Shown here: in pieces, positions 15,185 through 21,459 of the stretch | Layout: the number at the start of each line of letters is the position of its first letter | Numbering within the stretch: the stretch's first letter is position 1 | DNA from: Prevotellaceae bacterium | Lineage (GTDB): Bacteria; Bacteroidota; Bacteroidia; Bacteroidales; UBA932 | Direction of reading: 5' to 3' | Length of the DNA stretch: 31,650 nucleotides | NCBI GenBank assembly: GCA_031257655.1 | Contig: JAIROF010000246.1 | Coordinates: 1-31,650, forward strand | The notes under the pieces: model-generated | The model's database searches: none | Seen by the model: the letters and a program-made list of their open reading frames with translations, nothing else | Told to the model about the DNA's origin: nothing | Made by a program: the position numbers and the translations under genes

Positions 15185-16330
15185 GTGCTTTCCCACGCCA
15201 TCATCCATATTCTACAAAACACCGCGTTCATCCTCGGCCTGGTGATGACCATGCTGCTGCTCGTGGAGTACGCCAACGCAACGGCGCGCTCGCGCGGGCT
15301 GCTGCGGCTCAAGCAATCGCCGCTGGGGCAGCTGCTGGTGGCCGCGCTCCTGGGCATGATACCGGGATGCATTGGCGGATTTGCCGTCGTGGCGCTCTTT
15401 GCGCACGGCGTGGTGAGCTTTGGGGCGCTGGTGGCCGCTATGGTGGCCGCCATGGGCGACGAGGCGTTTGTGATGTACGCCTCGTTTCCGCTAAAGGCGC
15501 TGATGCTGCAAGGGATTTTGCTGGCGGCGGCGCTCGCCTCGGGCGGCGCCGTCAACCTGCTGTGGAAAAACCGGCCTGCCCCCGCCGCCCTGCTGCGCTC
15601 CTCCGCCTCCTCCGCCTCCTCCTCCGCCGCCGCCGATGCCGATGCCGCCGATGCCGATGCCGATGCCGCCGATGCCGTCGCCCCCTGCTCCGGCAACGAG
15701 CGCCGCCATCGGCGCCACGAAGAGGCTGCCGGCAGCGACCGGCGCGAAAGCCGCAGGCGCATCTCCCTCCGGCGGGCAGCGCTCGCCGGTGGCCTCCTGC
15801 TCTTCATGGCGGCAACCGTGAGCGGAGCGCTGGGGCACTCGCACGGGGGGCACGGCAGCCTGTTTGGCGAACGCCATATCAACCTGTTTTTTCTGATTCT
15901 TGCGGCGGCGGCGCTCGCCGTTGTTGTCCGCGTCGACGAGCGCTTTCTGGAGCGCCACCTGTGGCGTCACGTGCTAAAGAAGCACTTTGTGCGGATACTC
16001 CTCTGGACGCTGGGCGCGCTCATTGCCATTGCCGTGCTCAACCGCTACATTGAGGCGCAGGCGTGGGTGCGCGGCAACCAGCGCTACATGCTTGTCGCGG
16101 CAATGCTCATCGGGTTTATTCCGGCGTCGGGGCCGCACCTGGTGTTTGTGCTGCTGTTTGCGCAGGGCAGCATCCCGTTCAGCGTGCTGCTGGCGAACAC
16201 CATCATGCAGGACGGACACGCCGGCATTCCGCTGCTCGCCGAATCCAAGCGAGGATTTATCTGCATGAAAGCCGTAAAGGGGGTTGCGGCCGCAGGGGCG
16301 GGCGCCTGCGGGATGCTGCTCGGGTTTTGA
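15185..16330 (+). CDS. Putative 10-TM heavy-metal/manganese exporter (ArsP_2-like)
   Basis: 381 residues in two membrane halves. Each half has the family's characteristic segment: LVAALLGMIPGCIGGFAVV (about residue 55) and MLVAAMLIGFIPASGPHLVF (about residue 300), plus ANTIMQDGHAGIPLLAES near the end. These match the putative 10-TM heavy-metal exporter family (PF11449). The halves are joined by a long hydrophilic linker that includes SSASSASSSAAADADAADAD and GHSHGGHGS, a His-rich metal-binding-like patch. The start is GTG at 15185, 21 bp after meaB; no ATG gives the full first helix. Substrate is inferred from family name only. Confidence 0.75.
   Translation: MLSHAIIHILQNTAFILGLVMTMLLLVEYANATARSRGLLRLKQSPLGQLLVAALLGMIPGCIGGFAVVALFAHGVVSFGALVAAMVAAMGDEAFVMYASFPLKALMLQGILLAAALASGGAVNLLWKNRPAPAALLRSSASSASSSAAADADAADADADAADAVAPCSGNERRHRRHEEAAGSDRRESRRRISLRRAALAGGLLLFMAATVSGALGHSHGGHGSLFGERHINLFFLILAAAALAVVVRVDERFLERHLWRHVLKKHFVRILLWTLGALIAIAVLNRYIEAQAWVRGNQRYMLVAAMLIGFIPASGPHLVFVLLFAQGSIPFSVLLANTIMQDGHAGIPLLAESKRGFICMKAVKGVAAAGAGACGMLLGF
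15596..15680 (+). repeat. Low-complexity hexanucleotide tract inside the exporter linker
   Basis: Tandem TCCGCC units are followed by GATGCC/GCCGAT units, coding for Ser/Ala and then Asp/Ala runs. Such tracts expand and contract by slippage in steps of two codons without breaking the frame. Confidence 0.8.
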
Positions 16331-16396
16331 CGCGCTGCGGCCGCCGCTACGCGACTTTTCCGGCACATCGCAATTTTCGACCGTGAGGAGTATGAA

Positions 16397-16716
16397 TCAA
16401 GGAGTATGGATCAATAAACAGGTTTCACAATTTTCGAGCGCATTTACTATCCGGTAGAATGTGCCTGCACCCGGCTCAATAACGCCTTTCTCAATTTTGG
16501 AAATGTAGGCTTTATCCGTTCCGATGCGCTTGGCGAGCTCCGCTTGCGCTATCTTTTCGCTCTGGCGGCATCCATGATAAGCTGCCCCATGCAGTAGGCG
16601 TATGCATCCCGGCGGAATGCCTCGCGCTCGGGAGTACCCACCTTACCGTACTTGCTGTCTAATACCACGTCGTAATCGGCTATTTGATGGTTGTTTTCAT
16701 GCTTTCTTGTCTGCAT
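16397..16716 (-). pseudogene. higA: HigA-like XRE antitoxin, frameshifted
   Basis: Read on the minus strand from the ATG at 16716: MQTRKHENNHQIADYDVVLD, KYGKVGTPEREAFRRDAYAY, CMGQLIMDAA, then a stop (ARAKR*). In the next frame the protein continues EKIAQAELAKRIGTDKAYIS, KIEKGVIEPGAGTFYRIVNA, a typical XRE helix-turn-helix. One missing C (GATGCCGCCAG instead of GATGCCCGCCAG) explains the break, since restoring it gives MDARQSEKIAQAEL. Total length 320 is one base short of a whole codon number. It follows and overlaps the toxin gene, the normal higBA order. Confidence 0.75.
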
Positions 16717-17030
16717 AGTATTCACTTTTTATCGTTAACGCCTTTTCTATTTCGCTTTTTGGCGTTTGCTGGGTTTTCTTTTGGAAGCCGTTGAACAAAA
16801 CGATGATTTGCCCTCCGTCGAAAATAAAAAACGCGCGATGGATATTGCCATTATATTCGGTTCTTAGCTCATTAAAGCCTCTCGCGGATATGTTTGACAA
16901 ATTTTACAGATACTCTGTCCTGTGTTTTAAGCAAATCAAGGCCGTAGTGTATCTTTTGTTGCTCTTTCTCGGTGAGCGTTGCCATAAACGCAGTAAAGTA
17001 TCCGCCGTATGTTCTTATTCTCCTTTCCAT
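16697..17030 (-). pseudogene. higB: HigB/RelE-like toxin, frameshifted
   Basis: From the ATG at 17030 the first frame gives MERRIRTYGGYFTAFMATLT, EKEQQKIHYGLDLLKTQDRV, SVKFVKHIRERL and then stops at 16872. The next frame gives NELRTEYNGNIHRAFFIFD, ILFNGFQKK-type and PKSEIEKALTIKSEYY sequence, the classic phage-derived Gp49-like HigB toxin (an mRNA interferase that acts on the ribosome). Deleting one A (GCGAGAGGC to GCGAGGGC) restores KHIREGFNELRTEYNG, the expected family sequence. The 334-bp length is one base over a codon multiple. A TATTTTTG -7 box lies at 17035-17042 on the same strand. Confidence 0.8.
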
Positions 17031-17034
17031 ACCG

Positions 17035-17042
17035 CAAAAATA
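17035..17042 (-). promoter_or_regulatory. -7 box just upstream of higB
   Basis: Complement of CAAAAATA is TATTTTTG, 4 bp from the higB ATG. If used, the transcript would be nearly leaderless. Confidence 0.4.
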
Positions 17043-17097
17043 CATGAAAACTCCAGATTCCCAAGCGCAGGCGAATGAAAATTTGTTGGCATTACGT

Positions 17098-17146
17098 AAA
17101 AAACAACCCGTCGGCAGTTCCTATGGGTTGCACAACGGGTGTTGTT
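17098..17146 (-). terminator. Rho-independent terminator after the candidate sRNA / rsmA
   Basis: On the minus strand CAACCC (complement of 17128-17133) pairs with GGGTTG (complement of 17104-17109), followed by TTTTTT. An alternative longer pairing uses AACAACACCCGT with ACGGGTTGTT. Confidence 0.6.
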
Positions 17147-17184
17147 ATCTTTAGCTGGGCAAAGCCCCTCAGGGCTAATTTTTT
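17098..17184 (-). ncRNA. Candidate small RNA downstream of rsmA
   Basis: A strong minus-strand promoter (17190-17220) and an intrinsic terminator (about 17098-17146) bracket roughly 87 nt without a start codon of note. On the minus strand the RNA would contain TTAGC...GCTAA closing a GC-rich loop (complement of about 17153-17180), a small ACAAC-ACCC-GTTGT hairpin, and a CAACCC...GGGTTG hairpin followed by six T. The rsmA stop is at 17263, so this unit starts after that gene. I do not recognise it as a known RNA family. It could also act as an attenuated leader for the higBA remnants. Confidence 0.45.
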
Positions 17185-17189
17185 GGCTA

Positions 17190-17220
17190 CAAAAGTAGCG
17201 CTATTTTTTGAAGCGGCAAA
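17190..17220 (-). promoter_or_regulatory. Promoter of the candidate sRNA
   Basis: On the minus strand TTTG (complement of 17217-17220), 19 bp, TACTTTTG (complement of 17190-17197). Both boxes and the spacer are consensus-like, and no annotated gene start lies directly downstream. Confidence 0.7.
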
Positions 17221-17262
17221 ATATTTTTTTCCTGCCGACAAAACGTTAACCCGCGTAGCGCT

Positions 17263-18054
17263 TCAACCGCCGCCGCTACGCGCCTTTTCCACCGCATTTG
17301 CCAGCTCCACAAACTCCGCCACGCTCAGCTGCTCGGGGCGCATGGCGAGCAGCGGGTGGCTTAGCGTTGCGTCGCCAAGCAGCGGCTTCAGCGAATTGCG
17401 GAGCGTCTTTCGCCGCTGGTTGAAAGTTGTTTTTACCACCTGCCGAAACAGCGCTTCGTTGCAGCAAAGCGCCGGAACGCTGTTGCGCGTCAGGCGCACT
17501 ACGGCAGACTTTACCCTGGGCGGCGGCGCAAACACATGCTCATCTACCGTAAACAGGTATTCGATGTCGTAGTAGGCCTGCAGCAGCACGCTGAGGATGC
17601 CGTAAGCCTTGCTGCCGGGGCTTCCGGCCAAGCGCGCGGCTACTTCTTTTTGCAGCATGCAAACGACCTCCGGCACGCTGTCCTTGTGCTCCAGCACCTT
17701 GAAGAATATTTGCGATGAGATGTTGTACGGAAAATTTCCGATGAGGCAAAACCTTCCGCGCATCAGCTGGGGTAAGTCCACCTGAAGGAAGCTGCCGTGC
17801 ACGAGGCGGGGCGCGAGCTCGGGGAAGCGCTGCCGCAGGTAGCTCGTCGCCTCAGCGTCAACCTCCACGGCGTACAGGGTGATATCCTCCCGCCGGAGCA
17901 GGAAGTGCGTCAGCGCGCCCGTGCCGGGGCCTACCTCAAGCACGCTGCGCGATTTGGCGGCCGTGAGGCTGTGCGCAATGCGCTCGGCTATCGCCATGTC
18001 GGTGAGGAAGTGCTGGCCTAAGCGCTTTTTGGTGCGAACGGAGGGTGGCGCCAT
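17263..18054 (-). CDS. rsmA: 16S rRNA dimethyladenosine transferase
   Basis: RsmA (KsgA) dimethylates the two adjacent adenosines in helix 45 of 16S rRNA during small-subunit maturation. The 263-residue length is normal. Landmarks are KKRLGQHFLTD at the N-terminus, the AdoMet motif VLEVGPGTGALT, the acidic VEVDAEA at the end of strand 2, the catalytic NFPYNIS and VKSAVVRL followed by FNQRRKTLRNSL in the C-terminal domain. The start at 18054 gives the standard N-terminus. It lies 7 bp downstream of the flavodoxin-like gene on the same strand, so the two are probably one transcript. Confidence 0.96.
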   Translation of the reverse strand: MAPPSVRTKKRLGQHFLTDMAIAERIAHSLTAAKSRSVLEVGPGTGALTHFLLRREDITLYAVEVDAEATSYLRQRFPELAPRLVHGSFLQVDLPQLMRGRFCLIGNFPYNISSQIFFKVLEHKDSVPEVVCMLQKEVAARLAGSPGSKAYGILSVLLQAYYDIEYLFTVDEHVFAPPPRVKSAVVRLTRNSVPALCCNEALFRQVVKTTFNQRRKTLRNSLKPLLGDATLSHPLLAMRPEQLSVAEFVELANAVEKARSGGG

Positions 18055-18061
18055 TTACCGC

Positions 18062-18865
18062 TTACCTTATAAAGTTGGTGGCAACGCGCGCTTCGTAGGC
18101 TGGCAAGGCAATGCCGGCAGCCCTGCCGGCGGCAATGCACTTCAGCAGCCACGCCATGTTTTGCCCCAGCGTGCGCATGGTCTGCATTCCCTCCAAATCC
18201 TTGCGCACCTCGTCGGGCGAGTTGCCGTGCACCATATTCCAGTACTGCGACGGCGCTACGGGCATGTTGCAAATGGTGAAGTACTTGTTGAGCTGCTCCA
18301 GGGCGGCGGTGCTGCCCGCCCGGCGGCAGCTGACCACCGCTGCGCCGGGTTTGCCGGCAAAGCGTTTGCCCGCCGCGTAAAACAGCCTGTCCAAAAACGG
18401 CGTAATGAAGCCCGACGCGGCGGCGTAGTGCACCGGCGAGCCGAATACAAAGCCATCGAGCTCCGATACCCGCTCGGCAACTGCGTTGACGCTGTCGTTC
18501 AGCGCGCACTGCCCGGTAGAGCGGCAAACGCCGCAGCCCCGGCAGCCCGATACCGCCTCGGCGCCAAGCCAAAAAATTTCCGTCTGCACGCCGCTATTTT
18601 CCAGCGCAGACGCCACCTCCGACAGGGCGGTAAAGGTGCACCCCCTTTTGTGCGGGCTGCCATTTATCAGTAGTACTTTCATAGCTGTTTTATTTTGAGA
18701 GTTGGGTATCGGTTGATGTTCGCCGTTGCCGGATGTCGCCGCCGAGCTTGCATTTTCGCGCTGCGGCAAAAGCTTCACTCCGGCATACGCTGCCGCTGCG
18801 CCTGCGGCTGCCGCGCCGGCGCACTTCAGGGCGTCCCTGCGCGATATTTTTGGAGGCTTGCTCAT
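18062..18865 (-). CDS. Flavodoxin-family Fe-S NAD(P)H-dependent reductase with Tat-type N-terminus
   Basis: 267 residues. The C-terminal 200 residues are a flavodoxin-like FMN reductase: MKVLLINGSPHKRGCT forms the FMN phosphate loop, followed by CRGCGVCRSTGQC (C-x2-C-x2-C-x5-C), the cysteine cluster of iron-sulfur flavoproteins, and GFVFGSPVHYAAASG. Before this is a 60-residue extension with SRRDALK, an Ala-rich hydrophobic stretch and a polar linker, which looks like a twin-arginine export signal. Most relatives are cytosolic and start at MKVLLI (about 18682). The extended start at 18865 is in frame, with composition fitting a real signal. Substrate unknown. rsmA follows 7 bp later. Confidence 0.8.
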   Translation of the reverse strand: MSKPPKISRRDALKCAGAAAAGAAAAYAGVKLLPQRENASSAATSGNGEHQPIPNSQNKTAMKVLLINGSPHKRGCTFTALSEVASALENSGVQTEIFWLGAEAVSGCRGCGVCRSTGQCALNDSVNAVAERVSELDGFVFGSPVHYAAASGFITPFLDRLFYAAGKRFAGKPGAAVVSCRRAGSTAALEQLNKYFTICNMPVAPSQYWNMVHGNSPDEVRKDLEGMQTMRTLGQNMAWLLKCIAAGRAAGIALPAYEARVATNFIR

Positions 18866-18932
18866 GCGGATGATTTTTACTTTTTTTTCGTGCTTTTTTT
18901 CGGCAATATCGTAGCTACTTTGCCAACAGCAT

Positions 18933-19283
18933 TTACGTGCTGCTATTCGTCTTAAAAAGATACTTTACAACAAATACGAAAATTCCTATTACGTTTGCAG
19001 ATGTTGTTGTGAGAAGCGCTACTACTACCACATCCGACAAGCTCAACACGCGGCACCCGCATAGCGCTACCATCGCCATTGTAGCGGCTAAAAATGCAAT
19101 AAGCAGCCAAAATATTTTGCGGGCAAATTGCTTCCTTTCCAATCTGTCCTGCCTGCTGCTCTCCAAAATTTCGCGACGCAAGCTTAGGTTAATCCGGCTA
19201 CGCTCCCTGAGTATATCCTCCGGCGTCATCTCCTTGCTGTCATCGCCTTGCTTAATGCTTGCGGCGTAGCTTTTAGCTGTCAT
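18933..19283 (-). CDS. Small two-helix membrane protein paired with a Panacea-domain gene
   Basis: 116 residues. Residues 1-55 are charged and helical (PEDILRERSRINLSLRREIL, SSRQDRLERKQFARK), probably cytosolic. Two hydrophobic helices follow: about 57-76 (IFWLLIAFLAATMAMVAL) and 84-107 (VVVVALLTTTSANVIGIFVF, ending VVKYLF). The LSDVVVVALLTTTSANVIGIF motif recurs in similar small Bacteroidetes proteins, as far as I recall. Its start ATG overlaps the stop of the Panacea gene by 4 bp (ATGA), so the pair is translationally coupled. In known Panacea pairs the partner is the toxin, sometimes membrane-acting. The toxin role is inferred from context. Confidence 0.6.
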   Translation of the reverse strand: MTAKSYAASIKQGDDSKEMTPEDILRERSRINLSLRREILESSRQDRLERKQFARKIFWLLIAFLAATMAMVALCGCRVLSLSDVVVVALLTTTSANVIGIFVFVVKYLFKTNSST

Positions 19284-19774
19284 ATCCCAAGCACTTTTTT
19301 GTAGAACACTTTGGTGTAGAGGTCGGGTATCGGGTTGTTTTTCCCCTCCTCGTAGCAGAGCGCCCACGGCGTTCCCTTTCTGTGAAGCAGCTCAACCATT
19401 TGAGCGTCGGAAAAGCTAAGGTACTTTTCCCACACGGCAGCCGCTATTTCTTTTATGCTGTCGTTGCCATCTCCGATTTCGGGAAACGTCCACTTTGCCT
19501 GCCCGTTTTTCCATTCGGCGACAACCGATTTTTCTGTTATGGGGTTGTTTCTATTGTACTTAAACGAGTGGTACACGGAGGGTATCACGGGGCCGTTTTT
19601 CCATGCCTCCACCACGTCAAAGCGCGGGTCGAGGGCGGATTCATCAAGTAGCGCGAGGCAAAATCCATGGGTAATATAAACGCGCTTCATTAGCCCAAAT
19701 TGCCGCAACTCCACTTTGCTCTTTTGTGACAAGTCAACGAAGTAGTTTGCCAGCGCTGTTGCATTTATGTTCAT
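19280..19774 (-). CDS. Panacea-domain (DUF4065/SocA-like) protein, putative antitoxin
   Basis: 164 residues. The N-terminus MNINATALANYFVDLS, then MKRVYITHGFCLALLDES, DVVEAWKNGPVIPSVYHSFK and the C-terminal region with LSFSDAQMVELLHRKGTPW follow the Panacea/DUF4065 domain, also found in the phage GepA and SocA proteins. Panacea proteins act as antitoxins for many unrelated toxins, usually encoded next door. Here the downstream partner is a two-helix membrane protein with a 4-bp overlap. The domain is complete. About 115 bp upstream is a palindromic repeat array that could be an operator. No clear -7 box is seen on this strand. Confidence 0.8.
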   Translation of the reverse strand: MNINATALANYFVDLSQKSKVELRQFGLMKRVYITHGFCLALLDESALDPRFDVVEAWKNGPVIPSVYHSFKYNRNNPITEKSVVAEWKNGQAKWTFPEIGDGNDSIKEIAAAVWEKYLSFSDAQMVELLHRKGTPWALCYEEGKNNPIPDLYTKVFYKKVLGI

Positions 19775-19887
19775 AGCGTATCTCTATATAATTTTGTTTT
19801 TTGGCTGTGGTTGCCATGCGATTTTTTCGGATAGCAGACTTGCACGCCAAGCCTAAATTCAAGTAATTGAGCCATTTTCATTTTTAT

Positions 19888-19942
19888 AACGCAAAATGCG
19901 TAACGCATTTTGCGTTGCGCATTTTGCGTAATGCATTTTGCG
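19888..19942. repeat. Palindromic 14-bp repeat array upstream of the Panacea gene
   Basis: AACGCAAAATGCG (19888-19900) is followed by three direct 14-bp units ending CGCATTTTGCG or GCATTTTGCG (19901-19914, 19915-19928, 19929-19942). The first two units together form a near-perfect 29-bp palindrome. This regular array resembles multiple binding sites for a dimeric regulator, but the regulator is not known. Confidence 0.75.
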
Positions 19943-19944
19943 TT

Positions 19945-19970
19945 GTGCCTAATAAATGTGCCTAATAAAA
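19945..19970. repeat. 13-bp tandem repeat (two units)
   Basis: GTGCCTAATAAAT is followed directly by GTGCCTAATAAAA, adjoining the palindromic array. Confidence 0.7.
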
Positions 19971-20167
19971 AGGACGTTTTTTATCAGCAAAAGTAGGTAA
20001 TTGCTTGGATTGTCAACAAGAAACAGCGTAAATATTGTGAAAAAATGTGACGACACGTCGCAACATGTTGATATTAACTGTTTTACAGTTCTACAACCGT
20101 TAGCTGGCATGGCAGGCTGCAATAAGTTCGCAATGAGGTGATGAAAAATGACGTGATGAAAAGTGAG

Positions 20168-20238
20168 CTATACTGCGCTCGGCATGGTTTTGTACGAAAA
20201 TAGTGCGCAGGTAGCGCAGATTTTAGAGGATCCCGATT
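20168..20238. repeat. Family-A end fused to a family-B-like end (copy A6)
   Basis: CTATACTGCGCTCGGCATGG is the A end in reverse orientation. It continues through GCGCAGATTTTAGAGGATCCC, whose last 15 bp resemble the B right end (TTTTAGAGGTTCCC). The remaining gap from 19971 to 20323 holds short palindromes such as CAACATGTTG but no gene. Confidence 0.5.
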
Positions 20239-20323
20239 AGCTATTATCCGGCAAGTAGCCTTACATTTCTGCGCCAATGCTGTATCTTTCCGCGTGTAAA
20301 AAAACTTTTTTCATTACATGCGC

Positions 20324-20354
20324 TTGAGGAACCCGAGTATTTCATGTACTTTTG
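20324..20354 (+). promoter_or_regulatory. Promoter of the SDR epimerase gene
   Basis: TTG at 20324-20326, 20 bp spacer, TACTTTTG at 20347-20354, 31 bp before the ATG. Confidence 0.7.
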
Positions 20355-20385
20355 CAGGCAGCAAAGCATATAAATTTTTGAGGTT

Positions 20386-21420
20386 ATGAAAATTCTATTT
20401 ATTGGCGGCACCGGTACCATTAGCGCAGCCGTTTCGCGCGCGCTGCTTGCCCAGGGGCACGAGCTTTACTTGGTGAATCGTGGCAACAACCGCAGCCGCC
20501 TTCCCCAAGGCGCCATTTCGCTGGTGGCGGACGTCAACAACGAGCAGAGAGTGGCGGAGCTTATCCGCGATTTGAGCTTTGATGCGGTTGCCGATTTTAT
20601 TGCCTATGTTCCGGAGCACCTGGAGCGCGACTACCGGCTGTTTAAGGGTAAAACGAAGCAGCTTGTTTTTATCAGCTCAGCTTCGGCCTACCAAAAGCCC
20701 CTGTCGGACTACCGGATATCAGAGGGGACGCCGCTTGCCAACCCGTTTTGGGAGTATTCGCGCAACAAAATTGCCTGCGAGGAGTACCTCATGCAGCGCT
20801 ACCGCAGCGAAGGATTTCCGGTCACCATTGTTCGCCCCAGCCATACCTACAGCGAAACCTCCGTACCGCTTGGGGTGCATGGCGTAAAAGGCAGCTGGCA
20901 GGTGCTGAAGAGGATGCTGGAGGGAAAGCCTGTAATCATTCACGGCGACGGAACATCCCTCTGGACGATGACCGACAGCCGCGACTTTGCGCGCGCTTTC
21001 ATCGGCTTGCTGGGCAACATTCACGCCATTGGCGAGGCGGTGCAGATAACCTCGGACGAAACGCTCACCTGGAACCAAATTTACGAGTGCATTGCGCGCG
21101 CGCTGAATGTGCCCCTGCGGGCCGTGCACGTTTCGTCGGAGATGCTGGCGGCCTGCAGCCGCTACGATTTTACCGGAGGGCTTACCGGCGACAAGGCAAA
21201 CTCCGTGGTGTTCAACAACGCCAAGCTCAAGCGCCTTGTGCCCGGCTTTACGGCAACCGTGCGCTTTGACCAGGGCGTTAAGAGAGCGGTTGACTACATC
21301 CTTGCCCACCAGGAGTGCCGGCAACCCGACGACGAGTTTGACGCCTGGTGCGATAGGGTGGTTGCCGCAGTGGGTAAGGCCATAGCAGCGGTCAACGGAG
21401 CGGCTTGCTCGGCCGGCTGA
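20386..21420 (+). CDS. NAD-dependent epimerase/dehydratase family protein (extended SDR)
   Basis: 344 residues. The N-terminus MKILFIGGTGTISAAVSRAL is the Rossmann loop of an atypical/extended SDR (GGTGTIS in place of the usual GGxGFIG). FISSASAYQKP gives the active-site Ser region, and YSRNKIACEEYL the catalytic Y-x3-K. IVRPSHTYSE follows in the normal place. The C-terminal half (TWNQIYECIARALNVPLRAV) fits nucleotide-sugar epimerase relatives and plant chloroplast-stem-loop-binding-like SDRs. The substrate is not determinable. It has its own promoter and converges with the OmpA-like gene, 39 bp apart. It is not a canonical GalE, so it should not be assumed to serve the galactose cluster nearby. 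Confidence 0.85.
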   Translation: MKILFIGGTGTISAAVSRALLAQGHELYLVNRGNNRSRLPQGAISLVADVNNEQRVAELIRDLSFDAVADFIAYVPEHLERDYRLFKGKTKQLVFISSASAYQKPLSDYRISEGTPLANPFWEYSRNKIACEEYLMQRYRSEGFPVTIVRPSHTYSETSVPLGVHGVKGSWQVLKRMLEGKPVIIHGDGTSLWTMTDSRDFARAFIGLLGNIHAIGEAVQITSDETLTWNQIYECIARALNVPLRAVHVSSEMLAACSRYDFTGGLTGDKANSVVFNNAKLKRLVPGFTATVRFDQGVKRAVDYILAHQECRQPDDEFDAWCDRVVAAVGKAIAAVNGAACSAG

Positions 21421-21459
21421 GCGCTGCCGAGGCAGCACAACCGGCGCCTCCGCGCTTTG

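Noticed and set aside
16872..17030. Programmed ribosomal frameshift in higB
   Set aside because: No slippery heptamer is seen at the break and the antitoxin has an unrelated second break, so decay is simpler.
19888..19942. CRISPR array
   Set aside because: Units are 14 bp and contiguous with no spacers, and there are no cas genes.
20386..21420. UDP-glucose 4-epimerase (GalE) for the galactose cluster
   Set aside because: The Rossmann loop is GGTGTIS and the overall sequence fits atypical SDRs better; it is also separate from the gal cluster.
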